Of a stretch of DNA of 64,000 bases, positions 55,370 through 62,951 are shown in pieces. Position 1 is the stretch's first letter. Each line of letters opens with the position of its first letter. The translations under genes were made by a program, and so were the position numbers. The DNA is from Actinokineospora alba. Its GTDB lineage: Bacteria; Actinomycetota; Actinomycetes; Mycobacteriales; Pseudonocardiaceae. Where the stretch lies: NCBI RefSeq assembly GCF_004362515.1, contig NZ_SNXU01000001.1, forward strand, positions 1,860,001 through 1,924,000. Direction: 5' to 3'. Below the pieces are notes generated by a model. That model had not been told where the DNA came from. It did no database searches and was given only the letters and a program-made list of their open reading frames with translations.

Positions 55370-56519
55370 AGAGTATCCACAGAGATTTCTGGAAGTAACC
55401 CATCATACCGTGTCGTGGTTCTGGCAGCGGCTTCAAAATGACGAGCTTGATATGCGTCCGCCATTTCAACGTAATCCGGTTTGGCAAGTTCGCCAAAAGG
55501 CATTATTGATCGACTCTATACTCCGAGGATTCCCAGTCCCGGAGCTTTACATACAGACGAATGTGAATGGCGAAGGCGAAGAGAGCCATGTCGTCGTCGA
55601 CGGGCAACAGCGAATTCGGGCGTGCCTTGAGTTCCTCACAAACAAGTTCCCGTTGGGGGACGAATCGGATCATCTTGGCGGCTTGAAATTCGAACAGCTT
55701 CCGAGCGTCGAGCGACGGAGGATCTTCGAATACAAATTTGTTGTCCGAGTATTGCCTGAACTTTCCAATGAGAAAGTTCGGGAGATATTTGGAAGACTTA
55801 ACATCAATAACATAGCGCTCAATAGGCAAGAAATTAGGCATGCTACCTATTGGGGCGACTTTATCTCATGCATGGAGGAGATTAGTCGACGAACCTTCTG
55901 GTTGAAGTCTGGCATATTTAGCAGCAACGATATCCGGCGTATGAATGATGTTGAATATGTCAGCGAACTTGCAATCGGCGTCTTGTTTGGGCCGCAGAAC
56001 AAAAAGGCCAACCTTGATCACTATTACGCCGCTTTCGAGGAGGAATTTCCAGATCGCCCAAAGACCGAGTCGATCTTCTCTTCGGTTCTAGGCGAACTTG
56101 AACAGCTGGCGACTTGGCCTAACAAGCTTCGATGGTCGCGTAAAGTGGACTTCTATTCCCTCTTCCTGGTGCTGGGAGGCATGGTTTCGGAGCTACCGTT
56201 GGATCGAACTGAACGGGCTTTGGTATCAGGTCGACTAGTGGATTTCTCGATGGCAGTAAATCGGCTAGTGTCTGTTGCGGACGACAGGAAGCGGAATTCG
56301 GATGAGGTCGATGCTCGGACAATGGCGTACGCACGTAGCGTACGCAATTCAAGTGATCTCAGCAGTCGGCGGACAAGGGTCGCAGCCTTGGATGCCTTCC
56401 TTCGCGGAAAGCCCATATCCTTCGAGCCGACACAGGTGAGAACGCGCGATCCGCTCCGTTCCCTGCCTTCCGCTGAAATTTTGATGTCTCGGACTGGCGA
56501 AATATTGGAGGATGAATAG
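55353..56519 (+). CDS. DUF262 (GmrS-like, DGQQR) protein of the island
   Basis: 388 aa. N-terminal DUF262 domain: VSWFWQRLQNDELDMRPPFQRNPVW, LIDSILRGFPVPELYI, and VVVDGQQRIRACLEFL with the DGQQR nucleotide-binding motif, then REIFGRLNINNIALNRQEIRHATY. The C-terminal half is helical and lacks the HNH (DUF1524) nuclease found in full GmrSD. DUF262 proteins hydrolyse NTPs to license a nuclease. Here no nuclease is fused. ATG 55353, with 55356 as alternative. Lower GC than flanks. Works presumably with the nucleotidyltransferase-like protein. Confidence 0.85.
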   Translation: MMQRTEEYPQRFLEVTHHTVSWFWQRLQNDELDMRPPFQRNPVWQVRQKALLIDSILRGFPVPELYIQTNVNGEGEESHVVVDGQQRIRACLEFLTNKFPLGDESDHLGGLKFEQLPSVERRRIFEYKFVVRVLPELSNEKVREIFGRLNINNIALNRQEIRHATYWGDFISCMEEISRRTFWLKSGIFSSNDIRRMNDVEYVSELAIGVLFGPQNKKANLDHYYAAFEEEFPDRPKTESIFSSVLGELEQLATWPNKLRWSRKVDFYSLFLVLGGMVSELPLDRTERALVSGRLVDFSMAVNRLVSVADDRKRNSDEVDARTMAYARSVRNSSDLSSRRTRVAALDAFLRGKPISFEPTQVRTRDPLRSLPSAEILMSRTGEILEDE

Positions 56520-56549
56520 AAAATAGTTGCGACTCAATTAGGCAGAAGA

Positions 56550-57035
56550 CTACTTGGATTGCTGGGAGACGCTGGCTCCGGCGATGGCGTCGCGGCCGAG
56601 GAGTTCGGCGGTTTCCGGGGTCAGTAGCCTTCCGGCCACGTCCGGGTCGCAGCCGATTCGGCCCAGGCGGGCGCGGATGGCGGCGGGGGAGCGGCCGCGG
56701 GACTTGGCCAGCTCGCGGATCGAGGTGGTGGCCGGGGTGGATGACGGTTGGGCGAGCCAGTCCTCGCGCAGCGAGGCGTCGTCGTCGGGGGTCCAGCGGG
56801 CGTGGGAGTTGGCCACCCGGGGGCGGGCCTTGCCCTCGAAGATCGCGATGGTCGCGAGGGCCTGGCGGACCAGGCCCGCTGCTTCCGTGGCGCCGCCTGG
56901 GGGCAGCTTGATCGTTCCCTCGGCGACGATGTCGCCGTTCTCGGCCGCGCCGAGGAGTTCCAGGGACGTGGGGGACGCGGTCAGGGCGTAGGTGACGCCG
57001 TGGACGGTGCTCGTGAATTCCATGGTGAATGCCAT
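56550..57035 (-). CDS. Hypothetical protein with SANT-like C-terminal region, 161 aa
   Basis: N-terminal half is beta-rich (FTSTVHGVTYALTASPTSLELLG). The C-terminal half holds a tryptophan-anchored helical segment ARWTPDDDASLREDWLA and IRELAKSRGRSPAAIRARLGRIGCDP, a helix-turn-helix-like pattern common in actinobacterial proteins of unknown role. ATG 57035 or 57023. GC is back to normal, marking the right border of the island. Confidence 0.7.
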   Translation of the reverse strand: MAFTMEFTSTVHGVTYALTASPTSLELLGAAENGDIVAEGTIKLPPGGATEAAGLVRQALATIAIFEGKARPRVANSHARWTPDDDASLREDWLAQPSSTPATTSIRELAKSRGRSPAAIRARLGRIGCDPDVAGRLLTPETAELLGRDAIAGASVSQQSK

Positions 57036-57087
57036 GTGGTCACGTTACGTCGCCGGGCCGATACGGCGCGGAAGTTATCCACAGGGG

Positions 57088-57264
57088 TCAGGATTGTGGG
57101 TGCTTTCCCAGGTGGTGTGGGGTGCGCTCGTCGGCGTCGAGGTCCGCCGTGCGCTCGCGTTCCTCACGCATGATGGTGGAGAACGTCTGGTTGGCCCGGC
57201 GCAGGCTCCAGATGAGGAAGGCCGCGAACAGCACCGCGGTCACGATCCACAACGTAGCCGTCAT
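57088..57264 (-). CDS. Small single-helix membrane protein, 58 aa
   Basis: MTATLWIVTAVLFAAFLIW forms one membrane helix, followed by a charged tail (TIMREERERTADLDADERTP). ATG 57264 chosen over 57273. No family. A TTATCCACA DnaA-box-like site lies just beyond its stop at 57075-57083. Confidence 0.55.
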   Translation of the reverse strand: MTATLWIVTAVLFAAFLIWSLRRANQTFSTIMREERERTADLDADERTPHHLGKHPQS

Positions 57265-57398
57265 CCTGATCAACTCGCCTCGCCCTAGGCCCTATCTCAA
57301 GGTTCCCACCGGACCGGGCGTCGAAACAGCACATTTTGGTCATTGCCGGTTTGGATCAACGGATTCCGCTCCAACGGAGCAACCTAGTACACCGTGCG

Positions 57399-58649
57399 TC
57401 ACGGAAGCTCGGCCCCGATGGCCTCTTCAGGAGTCGGGTGGACGGTCTTCTCCTCGGACTTGGCAGGCAGCGTCTCCCGGGCGGGCAGCCACACCAGGGC
57501 CGCTGCCAGCGACAACGCCCCGGTGGCGACGAAGGCGGCGGTGTAGGACAGCCGGTCCGCGAGCATGCCCGCGATGACCGGGCCCAGGATGGCGCCGATG
57601 TCGGCGACCATCTGGAACGACGCCAGGACCTGGCCGCCGCGGGCCTTGCCGATGACGTCGGCGACGGCGGCGCTCTGCGGCGGGCTGAGGATGCCGGTTC
57701 CGAGCCCCGCGATGGCCGTGACCAGGAGGAACGCCGGCACCGACGTGGTGTAGCCGATCGAGATCGTGGCCAGGCCCGCGACCGTCAGCCCGATGAGCAC
57801 CGGCGGTTTGCGCCCCCACCGGTCCGACAGCTTGCCGGAGAACATCAGCATCGCGACGTTGCCCGCGGCGAACACGGCTAGCGCCGTCCCCGCGAAGGAG
57901 TCCTCTTTGTTCAGCACCTCGGTGATGAACAGCGGCACCAGGGACACCCGGACGCCGAAGGCGGCCCAGCCGTTGGCGAAGTTCGAGGCGAGGGCGGCCC
58001 GGTAGCCGCTGTCGCGCAGCGCGGTCCGCAGCGGCATGTCGGGTTGCGGGTCGTCGTTCGCTGACGCGATGAGGGTGGAGTTTCGCAGCGCCAGCCACAC
58101 GATCAGGATGGCGACGACGAGCGCGGCCGCGTAGGCGAGGAACGGCGCGCGCAGCGAGATGGTGATCAGGCCGCCGCCGACGAGCGGGCCGACGACGGTG
58201 CCGAGCAGGAAGCTGGTGCCCCACAGCCCGGTGGCCTTGCCGCGGACCCCCGCGGGGGTCAGGTGGATCAGCAGCGCGATGCCGGACACGGTGAACATCG
58301 TGGAGCCGATACCGCCGAGCGCCCGCACGGTGACCAGCTGCCAGTAGTCGTTGGCGAACGCGCAGGCCCCGGTGCTGGCCGCCACGATCCACAGGCCGAT
58401 CAGGTACACCCGCCGCTCGCCGATGCGGCTGAGCAGGGCGCCCGCCGCGGGCGCGAAGACTAATCGGGCCACCGCGAAGGCACTGACCACAATGGACGCC
58501 GCGGTCACGCTGACGTTGAAACTTCGGGCGAAGGTGGGCAGCGCGGGCGCCACCAGACCGAAGCCGATCGCGATCACGAAGTTGGCCGAGACCAGCACCC
58601 ACACTTCACGGGGAAGGGTCTCGGGCCGTTCCAACGTTGCAACCGACAC
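57399..58649 (-). CDS. MFS transporter, drug:H+ antiporter type
   Basis: 416 aa, twelve helices. Motif A in loop 2-3 is GALLSRIGERRVYL, with the matching loop 8-9 copy SGKLSDRWGRKPPVL; GTSFLLGTVVGPLVGGGL resembles antiporter motif C. Probably exports a hydrophobic compound or drug. ATG 58649. No regulator adjoins it directly. Confidence 0.88.
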   Translation of the reverse strand: MSVATLERPETLPREVWVLVSANFVIAIGFGLVAPALPTFARSFNVSVTAASIVVSAFAVARLVFAPAAGALLSRIGERRVYLIGLWIVAASTGACAFANDYWQLVTVRALGGIGSTMFTVSGIALLIHLTPAGVRGKATGLWGTSFLLGTVVGPLVGGGLITISLRAPFLAYAAALVVAILIVWLALRNSTLIASANDDPQPDMPLRTALRDSGYRAALASNFANGWAAFGVRVSLVPLFITEVLNKEDSFAGTALAVFAAGNVAMLMFSGKLSDRWGRKPPVLIGLTVAGLATISIGYTTSVPAFLLVTAIAGLGTGILSPPQSAAVADVIGKARGGQVLASFQMVADIGAILGPVIAGMLADRLSYTAAFVATGALSLAAALVWLPARETLPAKSEEKTVHPTPEEAIGAELP

Positions 58650-58741
58650 CCGAGACCGCCCCCAGAGAAGTTGTTCAGCGCGCGCACTGTAGGTCGGGAT
58701 GACCTGATCGGGTCAACCCGTTTACCCGCGCGCGCATTCCG

Positions 58742-60325
58742 TCAGCCGAGGTCCCGTCGACGGAAACCCACGATTCCCAGCCCGAAGAGCACGATCGCGA
58801 CAGCGGAGAGCCACAGGAACGGTGTCGGCGTGAACTCCGCGCCCGGGAGTTTGGGGACGTGGGTGAACGGCGAGACGTCGAGCATCGGCTGGCTGAGCCG
58901 CAGCGCCGGTCCGAACAGGGTGATCAACGCGAACACCCCGACCAGGGCCCACGCGGCGGTCGTCGCCTTCGGCAGCAGTCCGAACAACAGTGCGGCGATC
59001 GCTCCCGCGACCCAGACCGCCGGTAGCTGCGCGAGCGTCCCGCCGAGGATGCCGCCGACCTGCCCGAGGTCGCCGACCCGAAGACCGTGCGCGAGGCCCA
59101 TCGAGAGCCCGGCGGACGCGAGGAGCACCGCGGAGCCGACGACGGCGAACGCGAGATGGCTCACCACCCATGAGACGCGGCTGACACCGGTCGCGAGGAC
59201 CGGTTCGGCGCGCTCACCGGTCTCCTCGGATCGCGCGCGTAGCGCCGCCTGGGTCGCGTACATCGCCGTGACGATCCCCAACATCCCCGCGATAGCGGCG
59301 ATGAACGAGTCGACCAGGCTCTGGGCCGCGCCCATCCGCTGCATGATCTCGCGAATCTGCTCGTTGCTTCCCACAAGGTCGACGATGCCGTTGGCGATCG
59401 ACCCGAACACCGCCGCCATGATCACCGCGCCGACGGTCCAGCCGAGCAGGGCGCCGCGCTGCAGCCGCCAGGCCAGCCCGAACGCGTTCGACAGCGACGG
59501 CGGTGCGTTGACCGGTCCGGGCTTGCCGGGCAGCAGGCCCGCGCCGAGGTCGCGCCGCGAGACCAGCTGGTAGGCGCCCGCGGCGAGCACGGCGGTCGCG
59601 ACCACCGCGAGACCGAGGGGCCACCACAGGTCCTCGATGAACGGCTTCGCGCGCTGCGGCCACGCCAGTGGGGACAGCCAGGACAGCCAGTCGAGCGAGA
59701 CCGTCGAGTCGCCGACCCCGCGGACCAGGAACGAGCCGCCGAGAACCGCGCACGCGATTCCGTTCGCGGAACGGGAGTACTCGGTGAGTTGCGCGGTCAC
59801 CGCGCTGATCGCGGTGAACACCAGGCCCGCGCTCGCCACGCCGAGCCCGAGCACGAACGAGCCTGACGCGCTCAGTCCTGCCCCGGTCAGGCCCAGACCG
59901 ATGGCCAGGCCGATCACCACGTTCGCCCCCGCCGCGGTCGCGATGGCCGCGGTCAGCGCGGCGTGCCTGCCGACGACGCCGGACCCGATCAGCTCGAGCC
60001 TGCCGCTGTCCTCCTCCGCGCGGGTGTGCCGGGTGACGGTGAAGACGCTCATCAGCGCGGCGAACAACGCGAGGAACAGCCCGTAGCGCCAAGCGGTGAA
60101 CCCGCCCGCCGTGCTCAGGTCGTACGCGGGCCCATAGAGCACCGCGAGCGACGGGTTCGCCCCCGCGGAGGCGCTGAGCATCGCGCGCGAAGCCGCGTCC
60201 GGATAGAGCTGTTCATAGGCGGCGACCGTGGTCGCCGGGGTCAGGCCGAGCAGCACGATCCAGATCGGCAGGATGATCCGGTCGCGGCGCAGCGCGAGCC
60301 GGATGAGCGTCCAGGTGCCGGTCAT
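58742..60325 (-). CDS. ABC-2 type exporter permease (polyketide antibiotic transporter-like)
   Basis: 527 aa with about twelve transmembrane helices in two repeats (TWTLIRLALRRDRIILPIWI and FGLAWRLQRGALLGWTVGAV). TRHTRAEEDSGRLELIGSG recurs as ALRARSEETGERAEPVLATG in the second half, a hallmark of this exporter type. Works with the adjacent ATPase. ATG 60325 overlaps the ATPase stop (ATGA). Confers export of antibiotics in known relatives; substrate unknown here. Confidence 0.9.
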   Translation of the reverse strand: MTGTWTLIRLALRRDRIILPIWIVLLGLTPATTVAAYEQLYPDAASRAMLSASAGANPSLAVLYGPAYDLSTAGGFTAWRYGLFLALFAALMSVFTVTRHTRAEEDSGRLELIGSGVVGRHAALTAAIATAAGANVVIGLAIGLGLTGAGLSASGSFVLGLGVASAGLVFTAISAVTAQLTEYSRSANGIACAVLGGSFLVRGVGDSTVSLDWLSWLSPLAWPQRAKPFIEDLWWPLGLAVVATAVLAAGAYQLVSRRDLGAGLLPGKPGPVNAPPSLSNAFGLAWRLQRGALLGWTVGAVIMAAVFGSIANGIVDLVGSNEQIREIMQRMGAAQSLVDSFIAAIAGMLGIVTAMYATQAALRARSEETGERAEPVLATGVSRVSWVVSHLAFAVVGSAVLLASAGLSMGLAHGLRVGDLGQVGGILGGTLAQLPAVWVAGAIAALLFGLLPKATTAAWALVGVFALITLFGPALRLSQPMLDVSPFTHVPKLPGAEFTPTPFLWLSAVAIVLFGLGIVGFRRRDLG

Positions 60326-61215
60326 CGCGCCACGTCTTCCTGGTAGTGGCGCATGAACAGCTCTTCCAGTGTCGGTGGCTGGCTGGTCAATGACCGGATA
60401 CCGGAGTGAGTGAGCGCGCGCAGCGCGGCGTCGAGTTCGTGGCTGTCCACGTCAAACGACACGTGGTGGTCATTGACCTTGAGGTCGTGCACACCGGCGA
60501 GGGACGCGAGTCCGTTCGGGGGCGTGGCGAGTTCGGCGGTGATCGTCGTGCGGGTCAGGTGGCGCAGCTCGGCCAGGGTGCCGGTCTCTACCGTGCGGCC
60601 CGCGCGGATGATGCTCACCCGGTCGCACAGGCTTTCCACCTCGGCGAGGATGTGGCTCGACAGCAGCACCGTGCGGCCGCGGTCGCGCTCCTCGGCGACG
60701 CACTCCTGGAAGACCGACTCCATCAGCGGGTCCAGGCCCGAGGACGGCTCGTCGAGCAGCAGCAGTTCGACGTCGGAGGCCAGCGCGGCGACCAGGGCGA
60801 CCTTCTGCCGGTTGCCCTTGGAGTACGTGCGGCCCTTCTTGCGCGGGTCGAGGTCGAACCGTTCGAGCAGGTCCGCGCGCCTGCGCTTGTCCAGGCCGCC
60901 GCGCAGCCTGCCCAGCAGGTCGATCACCTCGCCGCCGGAGAGGTTGGGCCACAGCGAGACGTCGCCGGGCACGTAGGCCAGCCTGCGGTGCAGTTCGGTG
61001 GCGTCAGCCCACGGGTCGCCGCCGAGCAGGGTGGCGTTGCCCGAGTCGGCTTTGAGCAGCCCGAGCAGGACCCGGATGGTCGTGGATTTGCCCGCTCCGT
61101 TGGGGCCGAGGAAGCCGTGGACTTCCCCGGTCTTCACCGTCAGGTCGAGCCCATCGAGCGCACGGGTCCGGCCGAAGGTCTTGACCAGGCCGGACACCGA
61201 GATTGCCGTTGTCAT
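60322..61215 (-). CDS. ABC exporter ATP-binding protein
   Basis: 297 aa. Walker A GPNGAGKST, signature region YSKGNRQKVALV, Walker B LLLLDEPSSGLD, switch His in LSSHILAEVE. The C-terminal extension (about 220-297) is typical of DrrA-like ATPases. Partner of the permease that follows. ATG 61215 faces a divergent MarR/GbsR-type gene with a palindrome between, so its expression is probably controlled by that regulator. Confidence 0.92.
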   Translation of the reverse strand: MTTAISVSGLVKTFGRTRALDGLDLTVKTGEVHGFLGPNGAGKSTTIRVLLGLLKADSGNATLLGGDPWADATELHRRLAYVPGDVSLWPNLSGGEVIDLLGRLRGGLDKRRRADLLERFDLDPRKKGRTYSKGNRQKVALVAALASDVELLLLDEPSSGLDPLMESVFQECVAEERDRGRTVLLSSHILAEVESLCDRVSIIRAGRTVETGTLAELRHLTRTTITAELATPPNGLASLAGVHDLKVNDHHVSFDVDSHELDAALRALTHSGIRSLTSQPPTLEELFMRHYQEDVAR

Positions 61216-61235
61216 GATTCACAAGCTACTCTTGT

Positions 61236-61251
61236 TTCACAACTTTGTGAA
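61236..61251. promoter_or_regulatory. Palindromic operator between ABC exporter and regulator
   Basis: TTCACAACTTTGTGAA is a 16-base palindrome with a two-base centre; a further half site ATTCACAAG lies at 61218-61226. It is the probable binding site of the adjacent GbsR-type protein. Confidence 0.65.
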
Positions 61252-61287
61252 TGTTCTGAAGACGATGCGACCTGAGAAGGTGAACCC

Positions 61288-61758
61288 GTGACCGATTCCA
61301 AGGATGACGATGTGGCGCGCTTCGTGGAGCGCTTCGCACTGCTGCTCTCCGAAGCAGGAATGGCACGGATGCCCGCTCGGGTGTTCACCCGCCTGCTCGC
61401 CACCGATTCCGGCCGGATGACAGCGGCCGAATTGGCCGAAGCGCTCGACGTCAGCCCCGCCGCGATCTCCGGCGCGGTGCGGTACCTCGACCAGGTCCAC
61501 CTCATCCACAAAGGACGGGAGCCGGGCGAGCGGCGTGACCACTACGCCGTCGACGACAACACCTGGCTCGAAGCGATCACCAACCGCGACAAGCTCTACG
61601 ACGCCTGGAACTCCGCGCTCACCGACGGCGCGGAAGCGCTCGGCACGGACTCGCGCGCGGGCAAACGGATAGACGACACGCGCCGGTTCTTCCTGTTCCT
61701 CAAGGCAGAGACCGCGGCTATGCAAGAGAAGTGGCGCGCGCAGGAAGCGGCTCGCTGA
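61288..61758 (+). CDS. MarR/GbsR-type transcriptional regulator
   Basis: 156 aa. Begins with the GbsR-like helix DVARFVERFALLLSEAGMARMPARVFTRLL. The winged helix follows: MTAAELAEALDVSPAAISGAVRYLDQVHLIHKGREPGERRDHY. The C-terminal helix is for dimerisation. GTG 61288 has GAGAAGGTG upstream. Divergent from the ABC exporter operon, which it probably represses. The SGNH hydrolase gene overlaps its stop by one base. Confidence 0.88.
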   Translation: MTDSKDDDVARFVERFALLLSEAGMARMPARVFTRLLATDSGRMTAAELAEALDVSPAAISGAVRYLDQVHLIHKGREPGERRDHYAVDDNTWLEAITNRDKLYDAWNSALTDGAEALGTDSRAGKRIDDTRRFFLFLKAETAAMQEKWRAQEAAR

Positions 61759-62459
61759 TGCGCGCGACCCTCGCCACCGCCGCACTGCTTCCGGTGCTCG
61801 CGGTCCAGGGCCTCACCCTGCGCCGCACCATTCCGCGCCTGCCCGGCGCCGAAGGCCCGACCACGGGGGCGGCAGGCGAGGGTGAGCCGCTGCGGCTGGC
61901 CATTCTCGGTGAGTCGACCGCCGCGGGCGTGGGCGCGCGGACCCATGACGTGGGCCTGGCAGGCCGACTCGCGGCGGCCCTCGCCGACCGTGGACACGCG
62001 GTGAGCTGGCAGGTCTCCGCGAGGATCGGCGCCAACGCCCACGTGACCCGCACCGAGCTGGCACCCGCCCTGGACCCGGCCGACGTCGTGGTCGTGGTGC
62101 TCGGCGTCAACGACGTGATCGAGTTCCACTCCGCCGCCCGCTGGACCCGCGACCTGCTGCGACTGCTGATCGACCTGCGCGCGACGCACGGCCGGATCGT
62201 GCTCGCCGGTGTCCCGCCGATGGCCCGGTTCCCGGCGCTGCCCCGCCCGCTGCGCTCCGTCCTCGGCCTGCGCGCCGCCGAGCTCGACGCGGCGGCCGCG
62301 CGCGTCGCCCGGCGGGTGCCAGGCGTCGCGCACGTCCCACTGCCGCACGAGTTGATCGACGGCGACCTCTTCTGCGCCGACCGGTTCCACCCGTCCGAGG
62401 GCGGCTACGCCCTGTGGGCCGACGGGCTCGCCGACGCCGTCAGCGCTGCGCGGCGCTGA
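61758..62459 (+). CDS. SGNH/GDSL hydrolase
   Basis: 233 aa. Block I LAILGESTAAGVGA has the catalytic Ser (GES variant of GDS), block III GVNDVIEF has the Asn, and block V DRFHPSEGGY has the catalytic His with Asp. An N-terminal hydrophobic stretch (ATLATAALLPVLAVQGL) may be a signal anchor. ATG 61758 overlaps the regulator stop (TGATG). Esterase or deacetylase on lipids or glycans. Ends convergent with, and 20 bases into, the SRPBCC gene. Confidence 0.9.
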   Translation: MRATLATAALLPVLAVQGLTLRRTIPRLPGAEGPTTGAAGEGEPLRLAILGESTAAGVGARTHDVGLAGRLAAALADRGHAVSWQVSARIGANAHVTRTELAPALDPADVVVVVLGVNDVIEFHSAARWTRDLLRLLIDLRATHGRIVLAGVPPMARFPALPRPLRSVLGLRAAELDAAAARVARRVPGVAHVPLPHELIDGDLFCADRFHPSEGGYALWADGLADAVSAARR

Positions 62460-62892
62460 TCAGCTTGCGGCTCAGCATCTTGATGCCCTTGTTCAACCCG
62501 AACCGGAGGATCGGCCCGGTCCCGGGCACCAGCTCGGTGAAACTCGCCCGCCACACGACCTCCGTGCCGCCGTCTTCGCGCGGGGTCAGCGTGATCTCGC
62601 CCTGGTAGTCCTTCATCGGCGACGGAGTCCGCAGCGCGTAGACGTGGCGGCGGTCCTGCTCGTACTCCAGGGTCTCCTCGCGCACAAGCACCGGTTTGCG
62701 GCCCAGCAGCCGCACCCCGCCGACCCCACCGGGCGCCGGGTCGCCGAGCCGCTCCAGCGAGGAGTGCGCGATCACCGGGCCCGCCCACTCCGACCAGCGA
62801 GCGCCGTCGGCGACCAGGGCGAAGATCGTCGCCGCGTCGGCGCGACTGCTCGCGGTGACCTCGACGGCGTAAGTCTGTCGGCTGATGACCAT
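62440..62892 (-). CDS. SRPBCC-family (polyketide cyclase/START-like) protein
   Basis: 150 aa. SRPBCC layout: first strand YAVEVTASSRADAATIFALVADGARWSEW, then EYEQDRRHVYALRTPSPMKDYQG and WRASFTELVPGTGP. Binds a hydrophobic ligand in a deep pocket; actual ligand unknown. ATG 62892. The 3' end overlaps the convergent SGNH gene by 20 bases. Confidence 0.85.
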   Translation of the reverse strand: MVISRQTYAVEVTASSRADAATIFALVADGARWSEWAGPVIAHSSLERLGDPAPGGVGGVRLLGRKPVLVREETLEYEQDRRHVYALRTPSPMKDYQGEITLTPREDGGTEVVWRASFTELVPGTGPILRFGLNKGIKMLSRKLISAAQR

Positions 62893-62938
62893 GAAGTGCC
62901 TCCTGTGCGCGGGAACCTCATCGTTACACGCGCCCTTG

Positions 62939-62944
62939 TAGCCT
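62939..62944 (+). promoter_or_regulatory. Probable -10 element of the DUF885 gene
   Basis: TAGCCT lies seven bases before the ATG at 62952, with no Shine-Dalgarno sequence; another probable leaderless start. Confidence 0.4.
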
Positions 62945-62951
62945 CGGGCGC

